A stretch of DNA of 64,000 bases from Gordonia prachuapensis. GTDB lineage: Bacteria; Actinomycetota; Actinomycetes; Mycobacteriales; Mycobacteriaceae. The translations under genes were made by a program, and so were the position numbers. Positions 42,306 through 50,280 of this stretch are shown piece after piece. Positions within the stretch are counted from its first letter, which is position 1; every line of letters begins with the position of its first letter. The stretch lies in assembly GCF_036350515.1 (NCBI RefSeq), contig NZ_JAZDUE010000013.1, forward strand, positions 1 through 64,000, in the 5' to 3' direction. The notes under the pieces were generated by a model, which saw only the letters and a program-made list of their open reading frames with translations, did no database searches and was not told the DNA's origin.

Positions 42306-42935
42306 ATGGACGACGTGGTTCTCATCGACCATCCGCTGGTACAGCACAAGCTGACACTCATGCGGCGAAAGGACACGTCCACCAACGATTTTCGTCGCCT
42401 TCTCACCGAGATATCAACCCTCATGGCGTACGACGTCCTACACGACATCCCGATGCATCCGGTGACCATCGAGACCCCGTTCGAGACGACCACCGCTAAC
42501 GTGATCGACGGCAAGAAGCTGGTGTTCGCTTCGATCCTGCGGGCGGGCACCGGCATCGTCGACGGCATGCTGACGGTGGTTCCGGGTGCGCGGGTGGGCC
42601 ACATCGGCCTCTACCGTGACCCCAAGACCAGGATTGCCGTCGAGTACTACTTCAAGATGCCCGGCGATCTCGCTGAACGTGACGTGGTCGTCGTCGATCC
42701 GATGCTGGCGACGGGCCATTCCGCGGTGGCCGCCGTCGACCGCATCAAGGAGTACTCGCCCCGCTCGATCAAGTTCGTGTGCCTGTTGGCCTGTCCGCAG
42801 GGCATCGACATGCTCAGGTCTGCTCATCCCGACGTCCCGATCTTCACGGCCGCGGTCGATCGGGAGCTCGACGAGAACGGCTACATCGTGCCCGGGATCG
42901 GCGACGCCGGGGACCGGATCTTCGGCACCACCTAG
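42306..42935 (+). CDS. upp: Uracil phosphoribosyltransferase
   Basis: A 209-residue UPRT that makes UMP from uracil and PRPP. The uracil-proximal and PRPP-binding segments are visible: FASILRAGTGIVDGML, the loop VVVDPMLATGHSAVAAVDRI, and the C-terminal YIVPGIGDAGDRIFGTT that closes on uracil. Full length. As the third gene of the URC operon it probably feeds the pathway by making UMP (the role of Urc6/Fur1 in yeast) as well as salvaging uracil. Confidence 0.95.
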   Translation: MDDVVLIDHPLVQHKLTLMRRKDTSTNDFRRLLTEISTLMAYDVLHDIPMHPVTIETPFETTTANVIDGKKLVFASILRAGTGIVDGMLTVVPGARVGHIGLYRDPKTRIAVEYYFKMPGDLAERDVVVVDPMLATGHSAVAAVDRIKEYSPRSIKFVCLLACPQGIDMLRSAHPDVPIFTAAVDRELDENGYIVPGIGDAGDRIFGTT

Positions 42936-42946
42936 CGTCCATACGG

Positions 42947-43669
42947 TCAGGACGGCAGGTGCCACGCCACGGCAGCTCCCACCGCGCCGGTGGCGTTCAG
43001 CGCCCAGTGCAGGGCGACGGGCGCCAGCAGACTCGTCGTGCGATGGCGAAGCCAGCCGAACACGAAACCCGCGGCGGTCGTCGCGGCGACGGCACCGGCG
43101 ATGCCCAGGATCTGACCGATCGCGCCGGAGCCGAGCACCGAGCGCAGACCTTCGTTGCCCTCGGTGAGTCCCATGGACGACCCGACGTGCCACAGCCCGA
43201 ACGCTGCCGCACCGAGACCCAGCGTGGTGCGCACGCCGAACAGCCGGCCCAGCGACCCCTGCAGAACACCACGGAACAACAGTTCCTCGGGTAGCACCGT
43301 CTGCAACGGGATGGTCACCAGCGCGGCGAACAGGGCTGCGGTCGCACTGTCGAAACGATCCGACAAGAAGAACTGACGCGTCGCCGGGATGGCGACGGCC
43401 ACCGTCACGATCCCGAACACGGCGACCACCGCCGCCACCGCGTAGGGGACGCCGGATCGCAGCTCTCCGCGGCTCAATCCCATCTCGCGCCACTGCAGAC
43501 CCACAAGCCGGGCCACGCCGACGACGATGACCGCCCCGAGGGGCACAGCGAGGACGGCGACCGGGCTCCCGGCGAGGTGGGCGGTGAGGTTGATCGCGAC
43601 CAGAGCTGCGACAACGGCGGCGAGCAGAACCACCGAGCGCACTCGCGCGGCGTTGTCGGGGCGGATCAT
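42947..43669 (-). CDS. CPBP-family intramembrane metalloprotease
   Basis: A 240-residue protein with about seven hydrophobic helices. The CPBP/Abi motifs are present: PEELLFRGVLQG (motif 1), AAAFGLWHVG (motif 2) and LHWALNATGAV (motif 3). These proteases act inside the membrane, for example on prenylated or peptide substrates. ATG 43669 is preferred because AGGAAGGA lies 6 bp upstream; ATG 43708 is in frame. It is convergent with upp. Confidence 0.85.
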   Translation of the reverse strand: MIRPDNAARVRSVVLLAAVVAALVAINLTAHLAGSPVAVLAVPLGAVIVVGVARLVGLQWREMGLSRGELRSGVPYAVAAVVAVFGIVTVAVAIPATRQFFLSDRFDSATAALFAALVTIPLQTVLPEELLFRGVLQGSLGRLFGVRTTLGLGAAAFGLWHVGSSMGLTEGNEGLRSVLGSGAIGQILGIAGAVAATTAAGFVFGWLRHRTTSLLAPVALHWALNATGAVGAAVAWHLPS

Positions 43670-43754
43670 CGCGTCCTTCCTGGCGACGTTGGGACCATTG
43701 TGCCCCATGGTCTTCCGGGGTGGGCCGGTGTCGATGTCCCGGACCCGGCGCCGG

Positions 43755-44357
43755 CTACAACTCCCCGAACAGATAGTTGTCGATGGTGGGGCCCACACTC
43801 CGCCCCAGTTCGGCCGCCGTCGCGGTCTCGATCTCGCCGACCTTCATGACATAGCGCGCCAGCACCAGCCCGAACATCTGCGAGACCACGAGCGCGATCC
43901 GCCGTTCCCGATGATCGGCGCGTGCGACGTCGCCGAACACTGTGGTCGCGACACCGACGAAGAACTCGCGTAGCCGGTCGGCGACCTCATCGTGGGTCAC
44001 CGCGACCCTGAGCAGTGCGACCGCACGCGACCGCTGTTGCGGATTGTCCTCCCAGAAGCCGACGGCACGTTCCACGAACTCACGTCCCACACCGGTACCG
44101 CGGTCGGCGATGCCGGCGAACAGGGTGGTGGGATCGATCTCCGGACGCAGGGCCGCGACGAGGAGGTCGTTCTTGGTGCCGAAGTAATGATGGATGAGTG
44201 CCGGATCGACGCCTGCGCGGCTGCCGATCGCGCGCATGGTTGTTCGTTCGAATCCCCGCTCCGCAAACATTTCTCGAGCGGCATCGAGGATCTGTCCACG
44301 CTTGTTGTCCCCGGTGTCGTCGAGCCTGGGCCGACCGCGGCCCCGTGCCCCCGTCAT
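43755..44357 (-). CDS. TetR-family transcriptional regulator
   Basis: A 200-residue TetR repressor. The N-terminal helix-turn-helix is ILDAAREMFAERGF, TTMRAIGSRAGVDPALIHHYFGTKNDL (about residues 22-65). The C-terminal domain has the typical VERAVGFWEDNPQQRSRAVALLR pattern. It is the last gene of a four-gene operon with two ABC ATPases and a permease, overlapping the second ATPase by 4 bp. It is therefore likely to regulate that exporter in response to a transported compound. Confidence 0.92.
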   Translation of the reverse strand: MTGARGRGRPRLDDTGDNKRGQILDAAREMFAERGFERTTMRAIGSRAGVDPALIHHYFGTKNDLLVAALRPEIDPTTLFAGIADRGTGVGREFVERAVGFWEDNPQQRSRAVALLRVAVTHDEVADRLREFFVGVATTVFGDVARADHRERRIALVVSQMFGLVLARYVMKVGEIETATAAELGRSVGPTIDNYLFGEL

Positions 44358-45214
44358 CGCTCCCGAGCGAGAACCAGCATCCGCTCCTCGATGGTGGCGC
44401 GCACCGGTCTGATCTCCGCTTCGACGCCGGCCGCCGACAACGCCTCGTCGATGGTCGCGGGGTCGGTGTCGGGCACCCGAATCGCTCGGCCGTCCAGGAT
44501 CACCGGTATGTCGGCAGCGTTGAGGATCGCGAAGGTCCGAGCCCAGTCCGGCGTGTGCACCGCGACGGCGCGGGTGTCCCCGATGATGTCGTCCTCGCTC
44601 CCCGACCCCACCAGCCTGCCACCGGCCATCAGGAGCAGTCGGTCACATTGCTGCGCCTCTTCCATGTAGTGGGTGGTGACCAGGACCCCGGCCCCGCCGT
44701 CGGCCTGTGCCCTGATCGTGTCCCACAGCTCGGCTCGGGACAGCGCGTCGACTCCGGAGGTCGGCTCGTCGAGCACCAGCACCTCGGGATGGTGTGCCAA
44801 GGCCACGACGAAGGCCGTCTGCCGTTGCGCACCGAGGGCGAGGTCGCCGACGAGCGTGTTCCGGACATCGGCCAGTGCGGCGGGCAGATCGGGGATGGCG
44901 GCGTCGTATGCGGCGGCGCTGAATGACAGGTTCTCGACCACCGTGAGGTCTCGGTAGAGCCCCAGATTCTGCGGCACGTAGCCCATCCGGGCCCGGTGCG
45001 TTCGGTCGGGCGGACCGCCGAGCAGTTCGACCGCGCCCTCGGTGGTCGCCAGCAACCCCAACAACATGCGGATCAACGTCGTCTTGCCGGCACCGTTGGC
45101 GCCGAGCAGGCCGACCACCTCGCCCGGCCGCACGGTCATCGACACCGAGTCGACGGCGGTGAAGTCACCGAACCGACGGGTGACCGAGTCGGCACGCAAC
45201 ACCTCGTCGCTCAT
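44354..45214 (-). CDS. ABC transporter ATP-binding protein (exporter, second ATPase)
   Basis: A 286-residue ATPase. Walker A is LLGANGAGKTTL, the Q-loop is MGYVPQNLGLYRD, Walker B is VLVLDEPTSGVD and the H-loop is LVTTHYMEEA. The signature LALGAQRQTAFVVALA replaces LSGGQ, so this subunit may be the weaker ATPase of a pair. The start ATG 45214 overlaps the stop of the preceding ATPase gene. A C-terminal domain (about residues 215-286) is as in DrrA-type exporters. Confidence 0.9.
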   Translation of the reverse strand: MSDEVLRADSVTRRFGDFTAVDSVSMTVRPGEVVGLLGANGAGKTTLIRMLLGLLATTEGAVELLGGPPDRTHRARMGYVPQNLGLYRDLTVVENLSFSAAAYDAAIPDLPAALADVRNTLVGDLALGAQRQTAFVVALAHHPEVLVLDEPTSGVDALSRAELWDTIRAQADGGAGVLVTTHYMEEAQQCDRLLLMAGGRLVGSGSEDDIIGDTRAVAVHTPDWARTFAILNAADIPVILDGRAIRVPDTDPATIDEALSAAGVEAEIRPVRATIEERMLVLARER

Positions 45215-46050
45215 GATGCCGGCTCCTCGTGTCGTCGCGACATCGACAAGGCGATGACGATGTCCTCCAGATCTGGTGTCACCGTCTGCGCATCGGTGTC
45301 GGGACTCCCCTGCGCCCAGTACTCGTGGCGTCGTCTCCCCCGCCGCCACGACCACTCCGGCCGGACGGGCACGTCGGCGGCGGTGATGACCCCGGTGAAT
45401 GCCGTGCGTACCTCGTCGTAGGACCCCTGGGTGAGGATCCGTCCATCGTCGAGCACGACCAGGTGCCCCGCCCGTTCTGCCTCGTCGAGGTAGGTCGTCG
45501 ACATCACCACCGCCGCCCCGTCGGCCGCGGCCTCGGAGATCATGCGCCACAGATCGATTCGACTCACCGGATCGACACCGGTGCTCGGTTCGTCGAGAAC
45601 CAGCAGACCCGGTCGATGGAGCATCGCCATCGCCGCGCCGAGCTTGCGTCGCATCCCGCCCGAGAGGGCCGATGCGAGGCGATCGGCGGCCACCCGAAGA
45701 CCTGCCCGATCGATGGCGCCTTCGCGTCGCTCGACCAGTTCGTCACCCGAGAGCCCGTAGATCCCGCCGACGAAATCCAGGTTCTGCCGGACCGTCAGCG
45801 CAGCCCAGCTGCCGGGCCCGGCGGACAGGAACCCGATCTCGTGCTTGGCCGGTGCCTCGATCGAGCCGCTGTCCGGGCCCACCTCGCCGACGAACGCCCG
45901 CAGCAGCGTCGACTTACCCGCACCGTCTCCACCGACGAGCGCGACGACCTGCCCGGCCGGTACCTCGACGGTGACGTCATCGAGAGCCGTTCGGTCACCG
46001 AAACTCACCGACACCGATCGGGCTGCGGCGACGGCACTCGGGGCGGTCAT
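45211..46050 (-). CDS. ABC transporter ATP-binding protein (exporter, first ATPase)
   Basis: A 279-residue ATPase with Walker A LVGGDGAGKSTL, the signature LSGGMRRKLGAAMAM, Walker B LLVLDEPSTGVDPVSR and H-loop MSTTYLDEA. It resembles the first half of YhiH-type double ATPases, here split into two genes. It overlaps the permease gene upstream and the second ATPase downstream by 4 bp each, so the three are translationally coupled. Confidence 0.92.
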   Translation of the reverse strand: MTAPSAVAAARSVSVSFGDRTALDDVTVEVPAGQVVALVGGDGAGKSTLLRAFVGEVGPDSGSIEAPAKHEIGFLSAGPGSWAALTVRQNLDFVGGIYGLSGDELVERREGAIDRAGLRVAADRLASALSGGMRRKLGAAMAMLHRPGLLVLDEPSTGVDPVSRIDLWRMISEAAADGAAVVMSTTYLDEAERAGHLVVLDDGRILTQGSYDEVRTAFTGVITAADVPVRPEWSWRRGRRRHEYWAQGSPDTDAQTVTPDLEDIVIALSMSRRHEEPAS

Positions 46051-47123
46051 GCCACGTCCGCGTCGGTCGCCTCAGTGGATGTCGGTGAGGCCGGCGGCGG
46101 CGACTTCTTCACATCGGGGGCAAGGTCTCGGCGGAATCGCAGTGTGGCCCCGGTGAACACGACCACCGCCATCACCGCGAGCACGACCAGCGGCAGCCAC
46201 AGCGAATCGATCGGGGCATCGCGCAGCATCACCCCCTGGGAGATCATCGTGAAGTAGGTCAGCGGAAGCAGGTACCCGATCCACCGCACCCCGGCCGCCA
46301 TCGCATCCAGCGGGAAGATCATGCCGGACAACAGGATCTGGGGAAGAAGGAACAGGAACGCGGTCTGGATCGCCTGCCCGGTGGTCTGCGAGATGGTGGA
46401 TATCAGCACGCCGAGACCGAGGACGACGAACAAGAAGATCCCGGCACCGAGCGCGAACACGAGGACGTTGCCGTTGAACGGGACGCCGAAGAGGACCATG
46501 CCGAGGACCGTGACGACCACCATGTCGATGGCGGCGAGGATGAAGTACGGCACGATCTTCCCGAGGATCACCTGGCTGGGCCGTATCGGCATGACGGCAA
46601 GCTGTTCCAGTGTCCCCGCCTCACGTTCGCGAACCAGGCCGATGCTGGTGATGATGGTGCCGATGAAGGTGAGGATCAGTCCGATGATCGCCGGCACCAT
46701 GACCCACGATGTCTCGAGGTCCGGGTTGAACAAGATGTCGGTCCGGATCCGATCTCCCAGCCGGTTCAGCACCGAGACCGTCGACTGCGCGGCGAACAGG
46801 TTCGAACCGTCCACATACGCCACCGGTTGCTCGCCGGGACCGCCGGTCACGATGGCCACGTCGACCTTGTTCTCCCGCAACATGTCCCGTGCCTGCGCCG
46901 CTCCGTCGGCCTCATTCGTCTCGGTGACCTCGAAGTACGACGGCAGACTGTTCTCGACTTGCGCGGCGGCGGGGCCGACCACAGCGGTCTGGACCGACGA
47001 CACGTAGAAATTGGCTGCGTATCCGAAGATCACCAGCAGCAGCAGCGGCAGAACGATCAGCATGGCCAGGGTGCGGGGGTCCCGCCGGAGTTCGCGAAAT
47101 TCCTTGAGAATCATGGCGCGCAT
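46047..47123 (-). CDS. ABC-2 type permease (exporter)
   Basis: A 358-residue ABC-2 permease. One N-terminal helix (about residues 15-35) is followed by a large external loop (about 35-165) and five or six helices to residue 335. LVREREAGTLEQLAVMPIRPSQVILGKIVPYF is the coupling segment typical of the YhhJ/DrrB group, and PLTYFTMISQGVMLRD is near the end. First gene of the exporter operon; the start at 47123 is MRAMILKEFRELRRDPRTL, the common opening of the family. Confidence 0.92.
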   Translation of the reverse strand: MRAMILKEFRELRRDPRTLAMLIVLPLLLLVIFGYAANFYVSSVQTAVVGPAAAQVENSLPSYFEVTETNEADGAAQARDMLRENKVDVAIVTGGPGEQPVAYVDGSNLFAAQSTVSVLNRLGDRIRTDILFNPDLETSWVMVPAIIGLILTFIGTIITSIGLVREREAGTLEQLAVMPIRPSQVILGKIVPYFILAAIDMVVVTVLGMVLFGVPFNGNVLVFALGAGIFLFVVLGLGVLISTISQTTGQAIQTAFLFLLPQILLSGMIFPLDAMAAGVRWIGYLLPLTYFTMISQGVMLRDAPIDSLWLPLVVLAVMAVVVFTGATLRFRRDLAPDVKKSPPPASPTSTEATDADVA

Positions 47124-47240
47124 GATCGGAGCGTATGACTGCGGGATGCTGTGGTCAACGGTTGTTGAATAAATTCATTCTGGCGCGACACGGTCGGCGA
47201 TCTGGATACGGTCGGCGGAGCGTTCGCGCCGTCGGACACA

Positions 47241-48215
47241 ATGGGCCTTGTGCGTCCGCCTGCCGCTCTTCCGGAGACCATGGAGCGACATCAGGTCGCG
47301 ATCTATCTGGCTGCCGTGGCAGTCGGGGCGGGGCTGGGGCTGTCGATGCCGAATTGGCAGTCCTCGCTGGAAATCGCGATCAATCCCGCGATCGCAGGTT
47401 TGCTGTATGTGACGTTCCTGCAGGTCCCCATGGCGACGCTCGGGAAGTCGTTGCGGGACAGCCGTTTCATGGCGGTACTGCTGGCCGTCAACTTCGTGGT
47501 GGTCCCGATCGTGGTCGGAGTGCTGTTCAGCCTGCTGCCGGACGAGCCGGCCATCCGGATCGGTGTCCTGCTCGTGCTGCTGTGTCCCTGTGTCGACTAT
47601 GTGATCGTGTTCAGCGGTCTGGCCGGCGGTGCCGGACATCGGTTGCTGGCGGCGACGCCGATCCTTTTGCTCGCGCAGATGGTGCTCCTGCCCGTCTATC
47701 TCACGATCTTCATGGGGTCAGAGATCGCCGACGTCGTCGAACCCGAACCGTTCGTGGTTGCGTTCGTCGTGCTGATCGCGGTGCCGCTCGCGGCTGCTTG
47801 GTCGACGCAGGCGGCGGCCCGGTCGGTTGCGCAGATCGACCGCTTCCGGGTCGGGGTGAGCACTCTGATGGTGCCGCTTGTTGTCGTGGTCCTGGTCGTG
47901 GTGGTCGCTTCCCAGATGGCCACGCTCGGTGACCATGTCCGCGACATCGTCGAGTTGATCCCCGTGTACGTGGTGTTCCTGGCGGTGATGGCCGGACTCG
48001 GGTTGCTGATAGCTCGGCGCGCCGGTCTGGATCTGCCCCTGCGCCGCGCGATCGCGTTCTCGGGGGCCACCCGGAACTCATTGGTGGTGTTGCCCCTCGC
48101 CCTCGCGCTGCCCGCCGGCTTCGAGGTCGCAGGCGCGGTGGTGGTGACCCAGACGGTCGTCGAGGTCGTCGGGATGGTCGCGTTGGTGGCGATCATCCCG
48201 AGGATCACCCGATGA
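47241..48215 (+). CDS. BASS/ACR3-type transporter (arsenic resistance-like)
   Basis: A 324-residue membrane protein with about ten helices of the bile acid:sodium symporter superfamily. Motifs are TFLQVPMATLGKSLRDSRF, the Cys-containing LLCPCVDYVIVFSGLAGG that recalls the ACR3 helix-4 cysteine, and AIAFSGATRNSLVVLPLALALP. ACR3 proteins export arsenite, but no arsR or arsC is near, so arsenite export is only a possibility. Divergent from the ABC exporter. Confidence 0.8.
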   Translation: MGLVRPPAALPETMERHQVAIYLAAVAVGAGLGLSMPNWQSSLEIAINPAIAGLLYVTFLQVPMATLGKSLRDSRFMAVLLAVNFVVVPIVVGVLFSLLPDEPAIRIGVLLVLLCPCVDYVIVFSGLAGGAGHRLLAATPILLLAQMVLLPVYLTIFMGSEIADVVEPEPFVVAFVVLIAVPLAAAWSTQAAARSVAQIDRFRVGVSTLMVPLVVVVLVVVVASQMATLGDHVRDIVELIPVYVVFLAVMAGLGLLIARRAGLDLPLRRAIAFSGATRNSLVVLPLALALPAGFEVAGAVVVTQTVVEVVGMVALVAIIPRITR

Positions 48216-48227
48216 GTCGCGCGGTGG

Positions 48228-48962
48228 TCACTTGTGCGGCACGTCGGCGGTCAGTCCGCCGTCCATGACGAACTCGCTTCCGGTTGCGTAGGAGGACTCG
48301 TCGCTGGCGAGGAAGACGACGAAGGTCGCGACCTCGTCGGACTCCGCCGGCCTACCCAGCGGAATCTTGACGAGATCCTCGGGGAGCCCTTCGGTCATCG
48401 GCGTCCGGATCAGGCCGGGATGAATGGAGTTGACCCTGATGTTGTGCGAGGCCAGTTCCAACGCAGCCGATTTCGCCAGACCGCGGACGCCCCACTTGGT
48501 GGCGACGTAGCCGTGGGCCCACGGGCTGCCCCGCAGACCTTCGACCGATGACACGTTGATGATCGAACCGCCGCCGGCGGCGATCATCGGGTCCACCGCC
48601 GCCTGCATCCCGAGGAATGTGCCGGTGAGATTGACGTCGAGGATCTGCTTCCATTTGTCGAGCCGGAACTTGCGCAACTCGGCACCGTTCACGATCCCCG
48701 CATTGTTCACCAGGACGTTGAGCGCGCCGAAGTCGTCGACGGCTGCCGACACCGCGCTCGTCCAGTCATCCGGAGAGGTCACGTCGAGGTGGACATACCG
48801 TGCGGCCGCGCCGAGGTCGTCGGCGAGCGCCTTGCCCTCGTCGTCGAGGATGTCGCCGATCACCACCTTCGCCCCCTCGTCGACGAGCATGCGTGCGTGC
48901 GCCGCACCCATCCCCCGCGAACCGCCGCTGATCAACGCCACCTTGCCGTCTACACGTCCCAT
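48228..48962 (-). CDS. Short-chain dehydrogenase/reductase, FabG3-like
   Basis: A 244-residue SDR. The NAD-binding motif is GGSRGMGAAHARML, then VLVNNAGIV, the catalytic Ser in INVSSVEG, and Tyr-x3-Lys in GYVATKWGVRG. The closing LASDESSYATGSEFVMDGG resembles mycobacterial Rv2002 (FabG3), a 3-alpha/20-beta-hydroxysteroid dehydrogenase. ATG 48962 is chosen for MGRVDGKVALISGG. The divergent upstream region holds a KstR-like site, consistent with a steroid or lipid role. Confidence 0.88.
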   Translation of the reverse strand: MGRVDGKVALISGGSRGMGAAHARMLVDEGAKVVIGDILDDEGKALADDLGAAARYVHLDVTSPDDWTSAVSAAVDDFGALNVLVNNAGIVNGAELRKFRLDKWKQILDVNLTGTFLGMQAAVDPMIAAGGGSIINVSSVEGLRGSPWAHGYVATKWGVRGLAKSAALELASHNIRVNSIHPGLIRTPMTEGLPEDLVKIPLGRPAESDEVATFVVFLASDESSYATGSEFVMDGGLTADVPHK

Positions 48963-48994
48963 GGCGAGGAAGGTTACCTGGTCAAGAGGCAAAT

Positions 48995-49008
48995 GAGAAC
49001 AGGTTCTA
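48995..49008. promoter_or_regulatory. KstR-like operator in a divergent promoter region
   Basis: On the minus strand the sequence is TAGAACCTGTTCTC. It matches the KstR pattern TnnAACnnGTTnnA at all positions except the last. It lies 33 bp from the SDR start and 80 bp from the divergent reductase start, so one repressor could control both genes. KstR represses sterol and long-chain lipid catabolism in mycolata. The assignment is a motif match only. Confidence 0.5.
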
Positions 49009-49087
49009 TCAATCCATCGCGCGGCGTGATCTACTAGATGGACACTAGTCCGGACATTTGTTCACCTGACCAGGCAAGGAGTGATCG

Positions 49088-50173
49088 ATGGCCATCCGAG
49101 TGGGCCACGTCGGTACCGGGAACGTCGGGCGGCTGGCGCTGCGTCAACTGATCGGCGACGCACGGTTCGACCTCGTCGGCGTGTGCGTGTCGAACCCGGA
49201 GAAGGTCGGCAAAGACGCTGCAGAGCTCGCCGAGATCGACGCCGGGCCGACCGGCGTCACCGCGACCACCGATCTCGACGCCCTCATCGCGACCGAACCG
49301 GATTGCGTCGTCTACTGCGCCATGGGCGACACCCGCCCCGTCGAGGCCTTCGACGACTGCGTCCGCCTCCTCGCCGCGGGAATCGATGTCGTCGGGTCGG
49401 CGCCGAATACCCTGCAGTACCCCTGGGGTGTTATGCCGGACAAGGTCATCAAGAAGCTCGAGTCGACGGCCACCGACAACGAGGCGAGCATCTTCATCAC
49501 GGGCGTGGATCCGGGCTTCGCCAACGACCTCATCCCGTTCGCCCTCGCCGGGACCTGTCAGCAGGTCGAACAGATCCGCTGCATGGAGATCGCCGACTAC
49601 GCCACCTACGACGGCGCAACCGTGATGTTCGACGTCATGGGTTTCGGCAAACCGATGGACGAGACACCGATGCTCTTCCTTCCGGGAATTCTGGGAATGG
49701 CTTGGGGCACAACGATTCGTCAACTCGCCGCCGGCCTCGGCGTCACCGTGGACGAGATCGTCGAGCACTACGAGGAGGAGGCGGCGCCCGAGGCCTTCGA
49801 CGTCGCCACGGGTCGCGTCGAGAAGGGAACCCGCGCCGCCGTCCGATTCGAGATCATCGGGATGGCGGAGGGCAGACCGGCGATCGTCGTCGAACATGTC
49901 ACCCGTCTCCGCGGAGATCTCGGTGCGCAGTGGCCGCAACCGGCCCAGCCCGGCGGCTGCTATCGGGTCGAGATCGTCGGGGAACCCGCCTACCGTGTCG
50001 ACATCTGTCCATCCAGCGAGCGCGGCGACCACAACCACGCGGCGATCGTCGCGGCGGCCGGCCGGATCGTCAACGCCATCCCGAGCGTCGTCGACGGCCC
50101 GTCGGGAATCCGCACCACCCTCGACCTGCCATTGATCACGGGCGCGGGCACTTTCGTCGGCGCCCCTTCGTGA
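49088..50173 (+). CDS. Dihydrodipicolinate reductase-like NAD(P)-dependent dehydrogenase
   Basis: A 361-residue protein with an N-terminal NAD(P) Rossmann domain (VGHVGTGNVGRLALRQL). A DapB-like second domain follows, with FITGVDPGFANDLIP and DVMGFGKPMDETPM. It belongs to a group annotated as amine or 2,4-diaminopentanoate dehydrogenase-like, abundant in mycolata and often near lipid genes. The true substrate is unknown. A GGAG ribosome site lies 7 bp upstream. Shares the divergent region with the FabG3-like gene. Confidence 0.83.
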   Translation: MAIRVGHVGTGNVGRLALRQLIGDARFDLVGVCVSNPEKVGKDAAELAEIDAGPTGVTATTDLDALIATEPDCVVYCAMGDTRPVEAFDDCVRLLAAGIDVVGSAPNTLQYPWGVMPDKVIKKLESTATDNEASIFITGVDPGFANDLIPFALAGTCQQVEQIRCMEIADYATYDGATVMFDVMGFGKPMDETPMLFLPGILGMAWGTTIRQLAAGLGVTVDEIVEHYEEEAAPEAFDVATGRVEKGTRAAVRFEIIGMAEGRPAIVVEHVTRLRGDLGAQWPQPAQPGGCYRVEIVGEPAYRVDICPSSERGDHNHAAIVAAAGRIVNAIPSVVDGPSGIRTTLDLPLITGAGTFVGAPS

Positions 50174-50270
50174 CGCTCGGCTAGCGCCTCGCTCCTCAGG
50201 GATCGAAATGAGACGCCCCACCCGACCCCTGAGGAATCCCGGAGCCTGCGAAGGGATGTCACGAAGGGGC
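50162..50270. repeat. Nested inverted-repeat element between convergent genes
   Basis: Outer arms GCCCCTTCGTGAC (50162-50174) and GTCACGAAGGGGC (50258-50270) are perfect 13 bp complements. Inside them TCCTCAGGG (50193-50201) and CCCTGAGGA (50227-50235) pair as well. The element starts within the last codons of the reductase gene and ends 11 bp before the xylulokinase stop. It may be a bidirectional terminator or a dispersed palindromic repeat. Confidence 0.7.
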
Positions 50271-50280
50271 CCCCGCTCCG

